Source: Streptomyces katrae (GTDB taxonomy: Bacteria; Actinomycetota; Actinomycetes; Streptomycetales; Streptomycetaceae). Taken from it: a stretch of 12,864 bases of DNA. Shown here piece after piece: positions 1-5,742 of the stretch (within the stretch, counting starts at the first letter, position 1; the number at the start of each line of letters is the position of its first letter). Position numbers and translations under genes: made by a program. The notes below the pieces were generated by a model that was not told the DNA's origin, made no database searches, and saw only the letters and a program-made list of their open reading frames with translations. The DNA lies in the NCBI RefSeq assembly GCF_000966975.1, contig NZ_JZWV01000602.1, positions 1 to 12,864 of the forward strand. Reading direction: 5' to 3'.

Positions 1-1
1 C

Positions 2-625
2 GGTACCCCCACCCCCGTCCCCCGGACCCTGGCCGCCGCCGCCCTGACCCTCACGGTCGCCGCCACCGCCCTCACGGCCTGCGGCACCGCCGCCGCGACG
101 AAGCCCCCGCCGGCCCCCGAGGTCGGCAGCACGGCCACCACCGCGGCCCCGCCCACCGCCCCGCCGCTGGCACGCTCGAAACCCACCGGCATGAAGATCG
201 ACGCGGCGGGGGTGGACGCGAAGCGCATGGTCGACCTCAAGGTGGACCCGTCCACCGGCGAGCTCGGCGTCCCCGACCCCGACACCGGGGCGAACGACCC
301 CGGCTGGTGGACCGGGGGCGCCACCCCGGGCGAGAAGGGCGTCTCGGTCCTGGTCGCCCACTTCGACACGAAGCACGGCCCGGCCCTGATGAGGAACGTC
401 GCGAACATCCGGCTCGGCGACCTGATCGAGGTCCCCCGCGAGGACGGCCAGACGGCGAAGTTCAAGATCCGCGAGATCGAGGACGTCCCCAAGGAGGACT
501 TCCCGACCGCCAAGGTCTACCCGGACACCCCCCGCCCGGAGCTCCGCCTCCTGACCTGCGGAGGCGAAATCAAGAACGGCCACCGCACCAACAACGTGAT
601 CCTCTACGCGGACCTGGTCGCCTGA
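2..625 (+). CDS. class F sortase, 5' end outside window
   Basis: This is a cysteine transpeptidase of the actinobacterial class F sortase group, acting on the outer face of the membrane. The frame is open from base 2, so the gene starts upstream. The visible N-terminus has a hydrophobic Ala/Leu/Thr stretch ending in LTAC, which reads as a lipobox or a membrane anchor, followed by a Pro/Thr/Ala-rich linker. The internal ATG at 191 would cut off this export signal, so I do not take it as the start. The catalytic His is in VLVAHFD (codon 359-361), the Cys in LLTCGG (codon 557-559) and the Arg in HRTNNV (codon 584-586), in the usual order and spacing. The gene belongs to the chromosomal flank, not the mobile element: it ends before the tRNA fragment and is closed by its own terminator. 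The substrate cannot be read from the sequence. Confidence 0.88.
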   Translation, partial: GTPTPVPRTLAAAALTLTVAATALTACGTAAATKPPPAPEVGSTATTAAPPTAPPLARSKPTGMKIDAAGVDAKRMVDLKVDPSTGELGVPDPDTGANDPGWWTGGATPGEKGVSVLVAHFDTKHGPALMRNVANIRLGDLIEVPREDGQTAKFKIREIEDVPKEDFPTAKVYPDTPRPELRLLTCGGEIKNGHRTNNVILYADLVA

Positions 626-638
626 CGTCTCGGCAGTC

Positions 639-673
639 AAACGGCCCGGAGCGTGATCGCTCCGGGCCGTTTT
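639..673. terminator. bidirectional hairpin terminator after the sortase gene
   Basis: A perfect 14-bp stem (639-652 with 659-672) has a 6-base loop. It begins with three A on the left and ends with TTTT on the right. It sits 14 bases after the sortase stop, between that gene and the tRNA fragment. Confidence 0.85.
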
Positions 674-676
674 CCC

Positions 677-721
677 TGGTGCCCCCGGCAGGATTCGAAC
701 CTGCGACACCCGCTTTAGGAG
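677..721 (-). pseudogene. 3' half of tRNA-Arg(CCU): attachment-site core
   Basis: Read on the minus strand, this is half of the anticodon loop CTCCTAA (anticodon CCT), then the 3' anticodon stem AGCGG, a 5-base variable loop, the T arm GCAGG-TTCGAAT-CCTGC, the acceptor strand CGGGGGC, discriminator A and CCA. The plus strand after 721 should read agcgg to complete the anticodon stem but reads ttcat, so the 5' half is absent. AICEs integrate into the 3' end of tRNA genes and carry a copy of that end, leaving an intact tRNA at one junction and a 3' fragment at the other. This is the fragment side. The intact gene should lie past the right end of the window. The exact crossover point cannot be fixed from one junction. 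Confidence 0.88.
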
Positions 722-787
722 TTCATCCCCTGTCTGACCTGGGACGTCTGAGGGCGCGAGCTGTCTGCACCCGGTGGGCCCGGACGG

Positions 788-827
788 TTGCCGTCGTTCC
801 CGGACGTTGCCGTCAGGCACTGCCGTC
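788..827 (+). repeat. three TGCCGTC repeats near the attachment site
   Basis: TTGCCGTC occurs at 788-795 and 807-814, and CTGCCGTC at 820-827. The first two are embedded in longer near-copies (cggacg[g]ttgccgtc at 781-795 and 801-814). They lie 65-105 bases inside the element and overlap the 3' end of the phosphatase gene. They could be integrase or excisionase arm sites, or just a small local duplication. Confidence 0.4.
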
Positions 828-1661
828 AGGAAGCGCTGCATCCTGCGGGCCTTGGGCGAAGGAGCAGAAGGCGACGGCCGCGTCATCGCCGGCCTTGTAC
901 CGGGGCCAGCGCTGGCCGTGGGGGTCGGTCGCTTCCACCTCGCGAATCGAGCGGATAAGGGCGGCGGGTCCACTCGTCCTGAGCTGGGCGAGCAGCCCCT
1001 CCCAGGTGGCCATCTGGTACTCGGTGACCAGACGCGAGACGCCGTCCGACATGACGGCCGCCGACCGCACGTCGGCGGCGGCGACGGTTCCCGTCAGCGC
1101 GTGAGACGCGGCGTCCGGTGATGCTGCGGCCACCCAGTAGCCCTCCGGGGTGTTTCGGATCTTCCTCTGCGCGGCGACGAGTCTGGCGACGCTCGCCCGG
1201 TGCTCCGGGGTGCCCGTCGCGAACTGTTCCGTCTCGGCACGCAGGTCCTGGCACACCTCATCCACCCGGAGGTCCGTCAGCACCGTGATCCCGTCGGCCC
1301 CCTCCAGCACGATGGGGGAGTCCGCGAGCACGAGGTGATCGAAGTGGCCCGGCCGTTCGCGGAGGATGGCCACCGTCGCGGACGGAGTGCCGGGGTTCTG
1401 GAGATCGCACTCGGGGTGAAGTCGCCCAACGCGTTCGAGCGCCTCCGCCAGCCCATCCGCCAGCGGCCGGTCGCCTGTCGCCAGCGCTGCGACGAGCTGG
1501 CTGCCGAGTTGGGCGACGTACCAGGGCACGCCATGCCGGCAGCCGGTCCCCAGCCCCGCTGTGCTGAGACCATCCAGCACCAGGGCAAGGGACGGCGTAC
1601 CGCCCACCCAGTCCTCGTTGGGGGCGGAGCCCCCGGGCTCGGTCGCAACGCTGACGTACAT
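813..1661 (-). CDS. PP2C-type Ser/Thr protein phosphatase
   Basis: This is a 282-residue metal-dependent protein phosphatase of the PP2C/SpoIIE-like fold, predicted cytosolic because there is no signal peptide or membrane segment. The metal-binding motifs appear in order: NED (15-17), LVLDG (27-31), SDG (205-207) and GDD (258-260). These are the acidic residues that hold the two catalytic metals, so the enzyme looks active. The DG motif is followed by a longer, degenerate loop rather than the classic GGH. I chose the ATG at 1661 because GAGGG precedes it at good spacing and it begins one base after the upstream stop; the in-frame ATG at 1715 would overlap that gene by 53 bases. It is co-transcribed with the HTH gene upstream, which makes that protein, or a cellular phosphoprotein, the natural substrate guess. 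That link is inferred from position only. Confidence 0.75.
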   Translation of the reverse strand: MYVSVATEPGGSAPNEDWVGGTPSLALVLDGLSTAGLGTGCRHGVPWYVAQLGSQLVAALATGDRPLADGLAEALERVGRLHPECDLQNPGTPSATVAILRERPGHFDHLVLADSPIVLEGADGITVLTDLRVDEVCQDLRAETEQFATGTPEHRASVARLVAAQRKIRNTPEGYWVAAASPDAASHALTGTVAAADVRSAAVMSDGVSRLVTEYQMATWEGLLAQLRTSGPAALIRSIREVEATDPHGQRWPRYKAGDDAAVAFCSFAQGPQDAALPDGSA

Positions 1662-1662
1662 G

Positions 1663-2505
1663 TCATCCCTCGTGTCGGTAGATCGGGCTGACGCGCTTGC
1701 TCTCCAGGACCTCAAGCGTCTTGGGGTCGTAGCGGCACGAAATCAGCGTGGAGAACCGGTTGGTGCGGACCTCGCGGTACAGCTCCGCCAGGTGGTTTTC
1801 GAGGTAGTGAACCACCCCGTTGGCCCCGATGGCGTGGATGCCAGCGATGTAGATGAAGGTCCCCTTGCCGTCCAGTCGCGGGAGGCGGGCGAGGTACCCG
1901 ACGTCTCCGGCCTCGCCGCTTTCGTCCATCGGCGAGCGATGGACTTCCTTGGTCTTCAGATCCACCAGGTGCCAAGCCCGGTCCTTCTGGAACCGGAGGT
2001 GATCGTCACCCTCCAGGACCTGGGCGATGATCGGCGACAGGCGCGGACCGCAGACCACGACGTGGTTGTCGCGGTTGAGGTTCACGATCCCTGTTGGCGG
2101 GATGACCTCGTACTGCGCGTCGAGCTTCAGCGTGCTGAGCAGCTTCCGCAGGTGCTCGAAGTTCCCGAAGTCCTCACGCGTGACGACCTCGCCCGCTTCC
2201 CCAGTCTCCTTGCCGGCTTCGTACTTGCCTCCGAGCGAGATGGTCATGAGATCGGTGCCGAAGAACGCCCGCTCGGGCGGCGGCCCTTGCGCGGCCAGCT
2301 GGCCGACCCGACCACGACTGACGCCGAGTAGGGCTGCGATCTCAGACTGAGACATGCCGCTCGCCGCCGCCTCCTCGATGGCCTCGCGCCGGATGCGGGA
2401 CAGCTCCGTGACTCGGCCCTGGTAGTCGCCCATCAGGGCGATTGCTGCCTTGGCTCGCTCTACAGGGGGCTCCACCTGGGCCACCCGCTGGATCTCTTCG
2501 TGCAC
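1663..2505 (-). CDS. HTH regulator with C-terminal sensor-like domain
   Basis: The protein has 280 residues. Residues 35-72 form a helix-turn-helix of the sigma-region-4/Trp-repressor type, with the core SQSEIAALLGVSRGRVGQL. After a Gly/Glu-rich linker, residues about 135-280 form an alpha/beta domain with hydrophobic strands ending in Gly-rich turns (HVVVCGPRLSP at 148-158; TFIYIAGIHAIGANG at 216-230). I do not recognise this family with certainty; it looks like a nucleotide- or ligand-binding sensor. The start is GTG at 2505, preceded by GGAGG six bases upstream. Operator-like copy 1 (2518-2534) covers this leader, which suggests autorepression, and two more copies sit in the leader of the divergent operon. 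The most economical role is master repressor/activator of the element, in place of the GntR-type KorSA of pSAM2. The PP2C gene follows one base after its stop. Confidence 0.7.
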   Translation of the reverse strand: MHEEIQRVAQVEPPVERAKAAIALMGDYQGRVTELSRIRREAIEEAAASGMSQSEIAALLGVSRGRVGQLAAQGPPPERAFFGTDLMTISLGGKYEAGKETGEAGEVVTREDFGNFEHLRKLLSTLKLDAQYEVIPPTGIVNLNRDNHVVVCGPRLSPIIAQVLEGDDHLRFQKDRAWHLVDLKTKEVHRSPMDESGEAGDVGYLARLPRLDGKGTFIYIAGIHAIGANGVVHYLENHLAELYREVRTNRFSTLISCRYDPKTLEVLESKRVSPIYRHEG

Positions 2506-2517
2506 CTACAGCCTCCA

Positions 2518-2534
2518 CGCTTAGGGGGTCTAGC
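2518..2534 (+). promoter_or_regulatory. operator-like copy 1
   Basis: The sequence is cgcttagggggtctagc. Its reverse complement matches copy 2 except for one extra base in copy 2. It covers the region just upstream of the GTG of the regulator gene, including the expected transcript start, so binding here would block the regulator's own expression. Confidence 0.6.
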
Positions 2535-2535
2535 A

Positions 2536-2541
2536 ACCATA
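2536..2541 (-). promoter_or_regulatory. possible -10 box of the regulator gene
   Basis: The minus strand reads TATGGT, placing a transcript start near 2529, inside operator copy 1. No good -35 is seen (TGGCCG at 17-base spacing), so this promoter is weak or activator-dependent, or the call is wrong. Confidence 0.3.
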
Positions 2542-2554
2542 CCGCGAGGGGGGC

Positions 2555-2584
2555 TTGACGGCCATGGGGGTGGGTGCCTACCTT
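2555..2584 (+). promoter_or_regulatory. promoter of the transfer-replication operon
   Basis: A -35 TTGACG (2555-2560), an 18-base spacer and a -10 TACCTT (2579-2584) fit the housekeeping sigma factor pattern TTGAC-N18-TANNNT. The start would be near 2591, so operator copies 2 and 3 lie just downstream, as expected for a repressible promoter. Confidence 0.5.
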
Positions 2585-2599
2585 GGCTATCAGGTCAGC

Positions 2600-2640
2600 G
2601 CATAGACCCCCTAAGCGGAAATCGCTAAGGGGACCTATGC
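2600..2640. promoter_or_regulatory. operator-like copies 2 and 3, inverted
   Basis: Copy 2 (2600-2617, gcatagaccccctaagcg) and copy 3 (2623-2640, cgctaaggggacctatgc) are inverted relative to each other across a 5-base spacer and match at 15 of 18 positions. Copy 2 also matches copy 1. Together they form a large dyad immediately after the predicted start of transcription, a typical place for a repressor dimer-of-dimers. Confidence 0.65.
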
Positions 2641-2739
2641 ACCCTCTGACCTGCTTGAACGCCTATTGGCGTCCGGCGTGTCCCGTGCAAACGGGAGGCC
2701 CTTCGAGGCTTACCGCGCACGTCGGAGAGCTGCCGTTCC

Positions 2740-2756
2740 TTGAGAACTCAACAGTG
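2740..2756 (+). promoter_or_regulatory. rRNA-type boxA/boxC antitermination-like site
   Basis: TTGAGAACTCAACAGTG closely matches the element found in leaders and spacers of actinobacterial rRNA operons, which binds Nus factors. The mycobacterial NusA-bound RNA core, from memory, is AGAACUCAAUAG; here it is AGAACTCAACAG. It lies about 150 bases after the predicted transcript start and before several strong hairpins. The core TTGAG-AA-CTCAA is also a short palindrome. Confidence 0.6.
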
Positions 2757-2863
2757 GACGTGAAGTTGAGGCCGCCGCCTCCTCAGTAAGGCGGCCAGCG
2801 CGGCAGAGGTCCGCGCATTCGACCTCCGCAGCCCTGGCGGCTGCGGCCGGTTGCCTCCTTCGT

Positions 2864-2889
2864 CCGTCCGCCGCTTCGGCGGTGTACGG
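2864..2889 (+). other. leader hairpin with UUCG tetraloop
   Basis: The stem pairs 2864-2874 with 2879-2889, with one mismatch and one G-U pair around a C-TTCG-G loop. Further hairpins lie upstream at 2774-2795 (7-bp stem) and 2826-2846 (8-bp stem). There is no T tract, so these are leader structure rather than classic terminators. Confidence 0.55.
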
Positions 2890-2896
2890 GCGGGGC

Positions 2897-2920
2897 TGAG
2901 GGGAGCCGGATTTCCGCTCC
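2897..2920 (+). repeat. leader hairpin element, copy A
   Basis: TGAGGGGAGCCGGA is followed by a short hairpin: GGAG-c-CGG, loop ATTT, CCG-CTCC. The same block recurs before the genes at 6496 and 6776. It ends 24 bases before the start codon at 2945. Confidence 0.5.
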
Positions 2921-2944
2921 ACCCCTTCCGATCTGGGAGACCTC

Positions 2945-3193
2945 ATGAGCATCCGTGACGGGGAGGACCTCCCCGACCCGAGCACCGTTTCCGCCGGCGA
3001 GCTGGGCCGGATCCTGCGAGACCTGGCCGGTATCGCGGACGAGCTGACCGCCCCGGTGCTGACCGAGGAGCTGCGGCTCGCGCAGTACCGGCGGGTGGCC
3101 AACCTCGGCGAGTGGATCACCAAGGCGGCCGACAGCCTGCACTACGCCCTGGACCGCCAGGTCAACCCCGACGAGTTCGGCGACGACGACTGA
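2945..3193 (+). CDS. small acidic protein of unknown function
   Basis: This is the first gene of the plus-strand operon, 82 residues, and I do not recognise its family. It is acidic, with no cysteine pair or membrane segment, and ends in EFGDDD. Residues about 18-75 look like two or three amphipathic helices (for example LGRILRDLAGIADEL and LHYALDRQV), so a small helical, possibly dimeric protein is likely. The ATG at 2945 has GGGAG seven bases upstream and follows the structured leader directly. Its position right after the operator and boxA-like leader suggests an early-expressed protein. A hairpin at 3230-3261 separates it from the next gene. Confidence 0.7.
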   Translation: MSIRDGEDLPDPSTVSAGELGRILRDLAGIADELTAPVLTEELRLAQYRRVANLGEWITKAADSLHYALDRQVNPDEFGDDD

Positions 3194-3229
3194 CACGCCG
3201 GCCTGCCGGCGCATCTGCCCTGACGAAGT

Positions 3230-3261
3230 GAAGCCCCCGGTGCTGGAACACCGGGGGCTTC
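3230..3261 (+). terminator. strong hairpin between the first and second operon genes
   Basis: A perfect 13-bp stem (3230-3242 with 3249-3261) has a 6-base loop. No T run follows, so it may act as a partial terminator, a processing or stability element, or a target of antitermination. A smaller hairpin lies at 3196-3211. Confidence 0.65.
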
Positions 3262-3300
3262 GGTTCGGGCCCCGTTCCTGTCTGAGAGGAGCACGACCCA

Positions 3301-3570
3301 ATGAAGCCCATCGTTGCACGTCACACCCCCGTTACCCCGCTTCCCGTCGACCTGGAGCCGACAGACGCGGAGCTTGAGGCGATCGAGTGGGAGCTGCCGC
3401 TGATCCTGGCGGAGCGCGACCTCCTCGACGTCGAGATCAGCGTCCTGGACCGCATGCCGTCCGAGCTGGACGAGAGGCGGATCCGCCGGGCCCGCCGCAA
3501 GATGCTCGCCGTCCGGCGGGCGCTCACGAACCAGGCCCTCGCGGTGAACATGCCGGGCGGTGCGGCATGA
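3301..3570 (+). CDS. DUF6284 family protein
   Basis: This 89-residue protein is recognised from its typical arrangement: an N-terminal PI(V)A...PVT segment, then EPTDAELEAIE, ILAERDLLDVEI and a basic RRIRRARRKMLAVRRAL helix. DUF6284 proteins occur almost only in Streptomyces AICEs and plasmids, and their function is unknown. The charge layout (acidic helices, then a strongly basic helix at about 60-76) suggests a helical bundle that may contact nucleic acid, but this is inference. The ATG at 3301 has GAGGAG at suitable distance. The stop overlaps the next start as ATGA, so the two are translationally coupled. Confidence 0.75.
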   Translation: MKPIVARHTPVTPLPVDLEPTDAELEAIEWELPLILAERDLLDVEISVLDRMPSELDERRIRRARRKMLAVRRALTNQALAVNMPGGAA

Positions 3571-3845
3571 CCCACGTCGCGCGCCTGACCAACTCGTTCA
3601 TGGGCGAGTGGGAGCTGTACGTCGTCACCGACGCCCCCACGCGGGACTGGCCGTTTCACGAGTTCGGCCGGACTGGCCCGGTCCCCACGCTCGCCGAACG
3701 GAGGGCGGCCCTGACAGCTCTCGGCTACGAGTCGGCGGAGGCCGGTGAGTGGGTGTGGACGGAGAGCCAGAACACGTTCGCGGAGCGCGTCGAGCTGACT
3801 GCCTCCCTCACGGTTCGCACCGTCACCGCCAAGGCCGCACCGTGA
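3567..3845 (+). CDS. DUF6303 family protein
   Basis: This 92-residue protein resembles the DUF6303 family of Streptomyces mobile elements: a beta-rich start with GEWELYVVTDAPTRDWP, then a conserved Pro-Thr-x-x-ERRAALTALGYE helix and a WVWTE strand. Function is unknown. I chose the ATG at 3567 because it overlaps the DUF6284 stop (ATGA); the frame is open further left, but only inside the previous gene. The stop in turn overlaps the GTG of the membrane protein gene. DUF6284, DUF6303 and the Spd-like protein thus form one coupled block. Confidence 0.72.
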   Translation: MTHVARLTNSFMGEWELYVVTDAPTRDWPFHEFGRTGPVPTLAERRAALTALGYESAEAGEWVWTESQNTFAERVELTASLTVRTVTAKAAP

Positions 3846-4975
3846 GTGCGGCCGGCAGGCCGCTCACACGGGCGCAGAAGACGGTCCTTGGGCTGGCGTT
3901 CGTGCCGATGGTCGGCACGGGCCTGGCCGGCGGGTTCGGCACCTACACGAACATCTCGAACGCCTACGGGTCGGGGACGGCCGTGGGTGCGGTCGCGGCC
4001 GGCGAGGGCGCCACAGCGGTCCTGGCCCTGGTCCTACTCGGCCTGACGATGCTCGGTCAGTCCTCACCGCTGGTGATCCGCTCCGGGCTGTGGGCGCTCC
4101 CGGCCGCCGCGTCGGCCATGTCCTCCATGGCCGCCAAGTCCCCGGGCGAGATCGTCATTTACGCCCTGACCCCGATGGGCATGACCGCTTCCGCCGAGGG
4201 GGCCGCGTTCCTGGCCCGGCGAATCGTGGTCCACCGCGACGGACGCGACGGGGAGGCAGAGCGACGGGCCGCCGAGGTCGTCCAGGCGCTGGCTTACCAC
4301 CGCGCCCGGGCCGCGCACCATCCAGACGAGAAGGTCCGGCGGAAGTCGGAACTCAAGGCGTGGACGCTGGCCCGCAAGGTCGGCACCGGCGATCTGACCC
4401 TGGGCGATCGGCTCCTGGACGTCCAGCGCGATCGGATCACCGCCGGAGCCGATACCGCCCTGGCCGCCATGTTCGACACCCCGACCACACCGGCCCTCAC
4501 CACCGGATCGACCCCTTCCACCCCGGCGATCGAATCAGGGCAGACCGATACATACCGGTCTACCTCTGACCGGGAGGAGTCGGCCGATCCGGCTCCCGCC
4601 GCTTCCGCCCCGTGGGCCGCCGAGGGACCTGCCCCCGTCATGGACGCGACGCCCGATCCGGTCCCGGCCGACGCCGCTCCGGCGGTCGACTCGACACGCC
4701 CCGCCCTGGTGGTGGCGGCCGATCGACCGCGCGCACGTCGGGCGACCGGGCGGGTCCCACAGTCGGCCCGATCGAGCGCCCCGACTCGATCGCGTGACGA
4801 GCTCCTCGCCGAAGCCCGGTCGCTGACCGAGTCGTGGTCGGTGAAGGAGCTGACCGCCGATCGGCTGCGTAAGACGCTGCGGACCTCCCCGGCCAACGGC
4901 CGGATGCTCCGCGACACCCTGCGCGGCGAGCGGGAAGCAGCCGCCGCCGAGTCGGCTGCGGCGGACGTCGCGTGA
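3842..4975 (+). CDS. Spd-like membrane protein (often named 'Sec31-like')
   Basis: This 377-residue protein has about four membrane segments near residues 15-35, 46-70, 82-98 and 104-126, then a charged helical stretch (130-215) and a long Pro/Ala/Thr/Ser-rich linker. A final helical piece contains SVKELTADRLRKTLRTSPANG. Such proteins sit in the spread (spd) clusters of AICEs. They are thought to help move DNA across septa within the recipient mycelium together with TraB; many databases call them 'protein transporter Sec31', which is misleading. The start is GTG at 3842, overlapping the previous stop by four bases. The frame is open to 3749, but only inside the preceding gene. The 3' half is unusually rich in the word CGATCG. 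Confidence 0.72.
   Translation: MSAAGRPLTRAQKTVLGLAFVPMVGTGLAGGFGTYTNISNAYGSGTAVGAVAAGEGATAVLALVLLGLTMLGQSSPLVIRSGLWALPAAASAMSSMAAKSPGEIVIYALTPMGMTASAEGAAFLARRIVVHRDGRDGEAERRAAEVVQALAYHRARAAHHPDEKVRRKSELKAWTLARKVGTGDLTLGDRLLDVQRDRITAGADTALAAMFDTPTTPALTTGSTPSTPAIESGQTDTYRSTSDREESADPAPAASAPWAAEGPAPVMDATPDPVPADAAPAVDSTRPALVVAADRPRARRATGRVPQSARSSAPTRSRDELLAEARSLTESWSVKELTADRLRKTLRTSPANGRMLRDTLRGEREAAAAESAAADVA
4390..4863. repeat. CGATCG palindrome cluster inside the Spd-like gene
   Basis: Seven perfect CGATCG hexamers occur at 4405, 4429, 4527, 4720, 4769, 4787 and 4858, plus CGATC/GATCG at 4390, 4506, 4585 and 4654. They fall in all three codon phases (GAT-CG, ATC-G and CGA-TCG), so the protein sequence alone does not explain them. 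Confidence 0.5.
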
Positions 4976-5310
4976 GCGCGATACCCATCTACCTCTGGCG
5001 CCTTGCCCCCGAGGGCTTGGCCACCCGCCGGCAGCTGCGTGCGGCGGGGCTGCGGCCGGGCGGTCAGCCGGTCGTCGGTGAACTCCAGCGGCCCCGCTTC
5101 CGGCGGGGCCCGCTGGTCGCCTACCTCTACCGGGTCGACCTGGCCGTGCCGGTCCGCCCCATGACGCCGGCGAAACGCCGGGCCCTGGACCGGGCGAACA
5201 CCGCCCGCCGCACCTGCCCCGCCTGCCACCGGGATGCCGGGTACGTCATCCCGGTCTCGCTTGGCATGTGCGTGCCCTGCGCCTACCCCGACACCGAACT
5301 TGCTGCCTGA
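4972..5310 (+). CDS. RRQRL-motif zinc-binding protein
   Basis: This 112-residue protein belongs to the small family named for an RRQRL motif, here RRQLRAAGLRPGG at 19-31, followed by a basic region. The C-terminus carries a zinc ribbon-like CPAC (82-85) and CVPC (100-103). Members occur in Streptomyces mobile elements; their role is unknown, though the basic patch and zinc site suggest nucleic acid or protein binding. The start is GTG at 4972, overlapping the previous stop as GTGA, so it is coupled to the Spd-like gene. Confidence 0.72.
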   Translation: MSAIPIYLWRLAPEGLATRRQLRAAGLRPGGQPVVGELQRPRFRRGPLVAYLYRVDLAVPVRPMTPAKRRALDRANTARRTCPACHRDAGYVIPVSLGMCVPCAYPDTELAA

Positions 5311-5331
5311 CCTGCCCGAAAGGGGCTCACC

Positions 5332-5724
5332 GTGTTCGCTGAGATCGCGTTTCTCCTCTACGTCGGGCACCTGCTGGCCGACTACCCGTTCCAGACCGAC
5401 CACCAGGCCGCCCACAAGGCCAAGTGCGGGCGGCAGGGCTGGACGGCCAACGTCACCCACGCCGCCACCCACCTCCTGACCTGCGGCGCCATGCTCACCC
5501 TCGGGACGGTGCTGCTGGGCTGGCACCTCCCGCTCCTGCCCACCGCCGGTGCCCTGCTGTGGATCGGCGTCACCCACGGGTTCATCGACCGGCGCTGGCC
5601 GATCGCGGCGTGGATGCGGATCGCCCGTCAGCAGGGCTGGGCCGCGCACGGCGGGGCCGCCCACGTCGACCAGACCGCCCACGTCCTCGCCCTGACCCTC
5701 GCCGCACTCTTCCTCGCCGCCTGA
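5332..5724 (+). CDS. DUF3307-like integral membrane protein
   Basis: This 130-residue protein has conserved HLLADYPFQTDHQA (12-25), then THAATHLLT and a THGFIDRRWP motif, ending in AAHVDQTAHVLALTLAAL. These spaced His/Asp/Gln motifs resemble DUF3307 membrane proteins. There are about three to four hydrophobic segments (roughly 2-16, 46-64, 67-85 and 115-130). It could be a membrane-bound enzyme or a spread-type accessory protein; the conserved His and Asp residues hint at metal binding. The GTG at 5332 follows GAAAGGGG. It lies 21 bases after the RRQRL gene in the same operon. Confidence 0.7.
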   Translation: MFAEIAFLLYVGHLLADYPFQTDHQAAHKAKCGRQGWTANVTHAATHLLTCGAMLTLGTVLLGWHLPLLPTAGALLWIGVTHGFIDRRWPIAAWMRIARQQGWAAHGGAAHVDQTAHVLALTLAALFLAA

Positions 5725-5742
5725 CTCGAAGGAGTTCAACCC

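Larger units (their letters stand above)
2506..2944. promoter_or_regulatory. divergent control region and long structured leader
   Basis: This 439-bp stretch has no convincing gene. It separates the minus-strand regulator/phosphatase pair from the plus-strand transfer-replication operon. From left to right it holds the start of the regulator transcript, operator copy 1, a plus-strand promoter, operator copies 2 and 3, small hairpins at 2659-2672 and 2681-2696 (the latter with a GCAA tetraloop), a boxA/boxC-like sequence at 2740-2756, and hairpins at 2774-2795, 2826-2846 and 2864-2889 (UUCG tetraloop). It ends with a repeated leader hairpin just before the first gene. Confidence 0.7.

Noticed and set aside
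1662..1715. Upstream ATG (1715) for the PP2C gene
   Set aside because: It would overlap the HTH gene by 53 bases and adds an Arg/Ser-rich shadow sequence; the ATG at 1661 has a proper ribosome site.
2574..2789. 71-codon frame in the divergent control region
   Set aside because: It starts inside the promoter, runs through the operators and the boxA-like site, lacks a ribosome site and has no coding-like codon bias.
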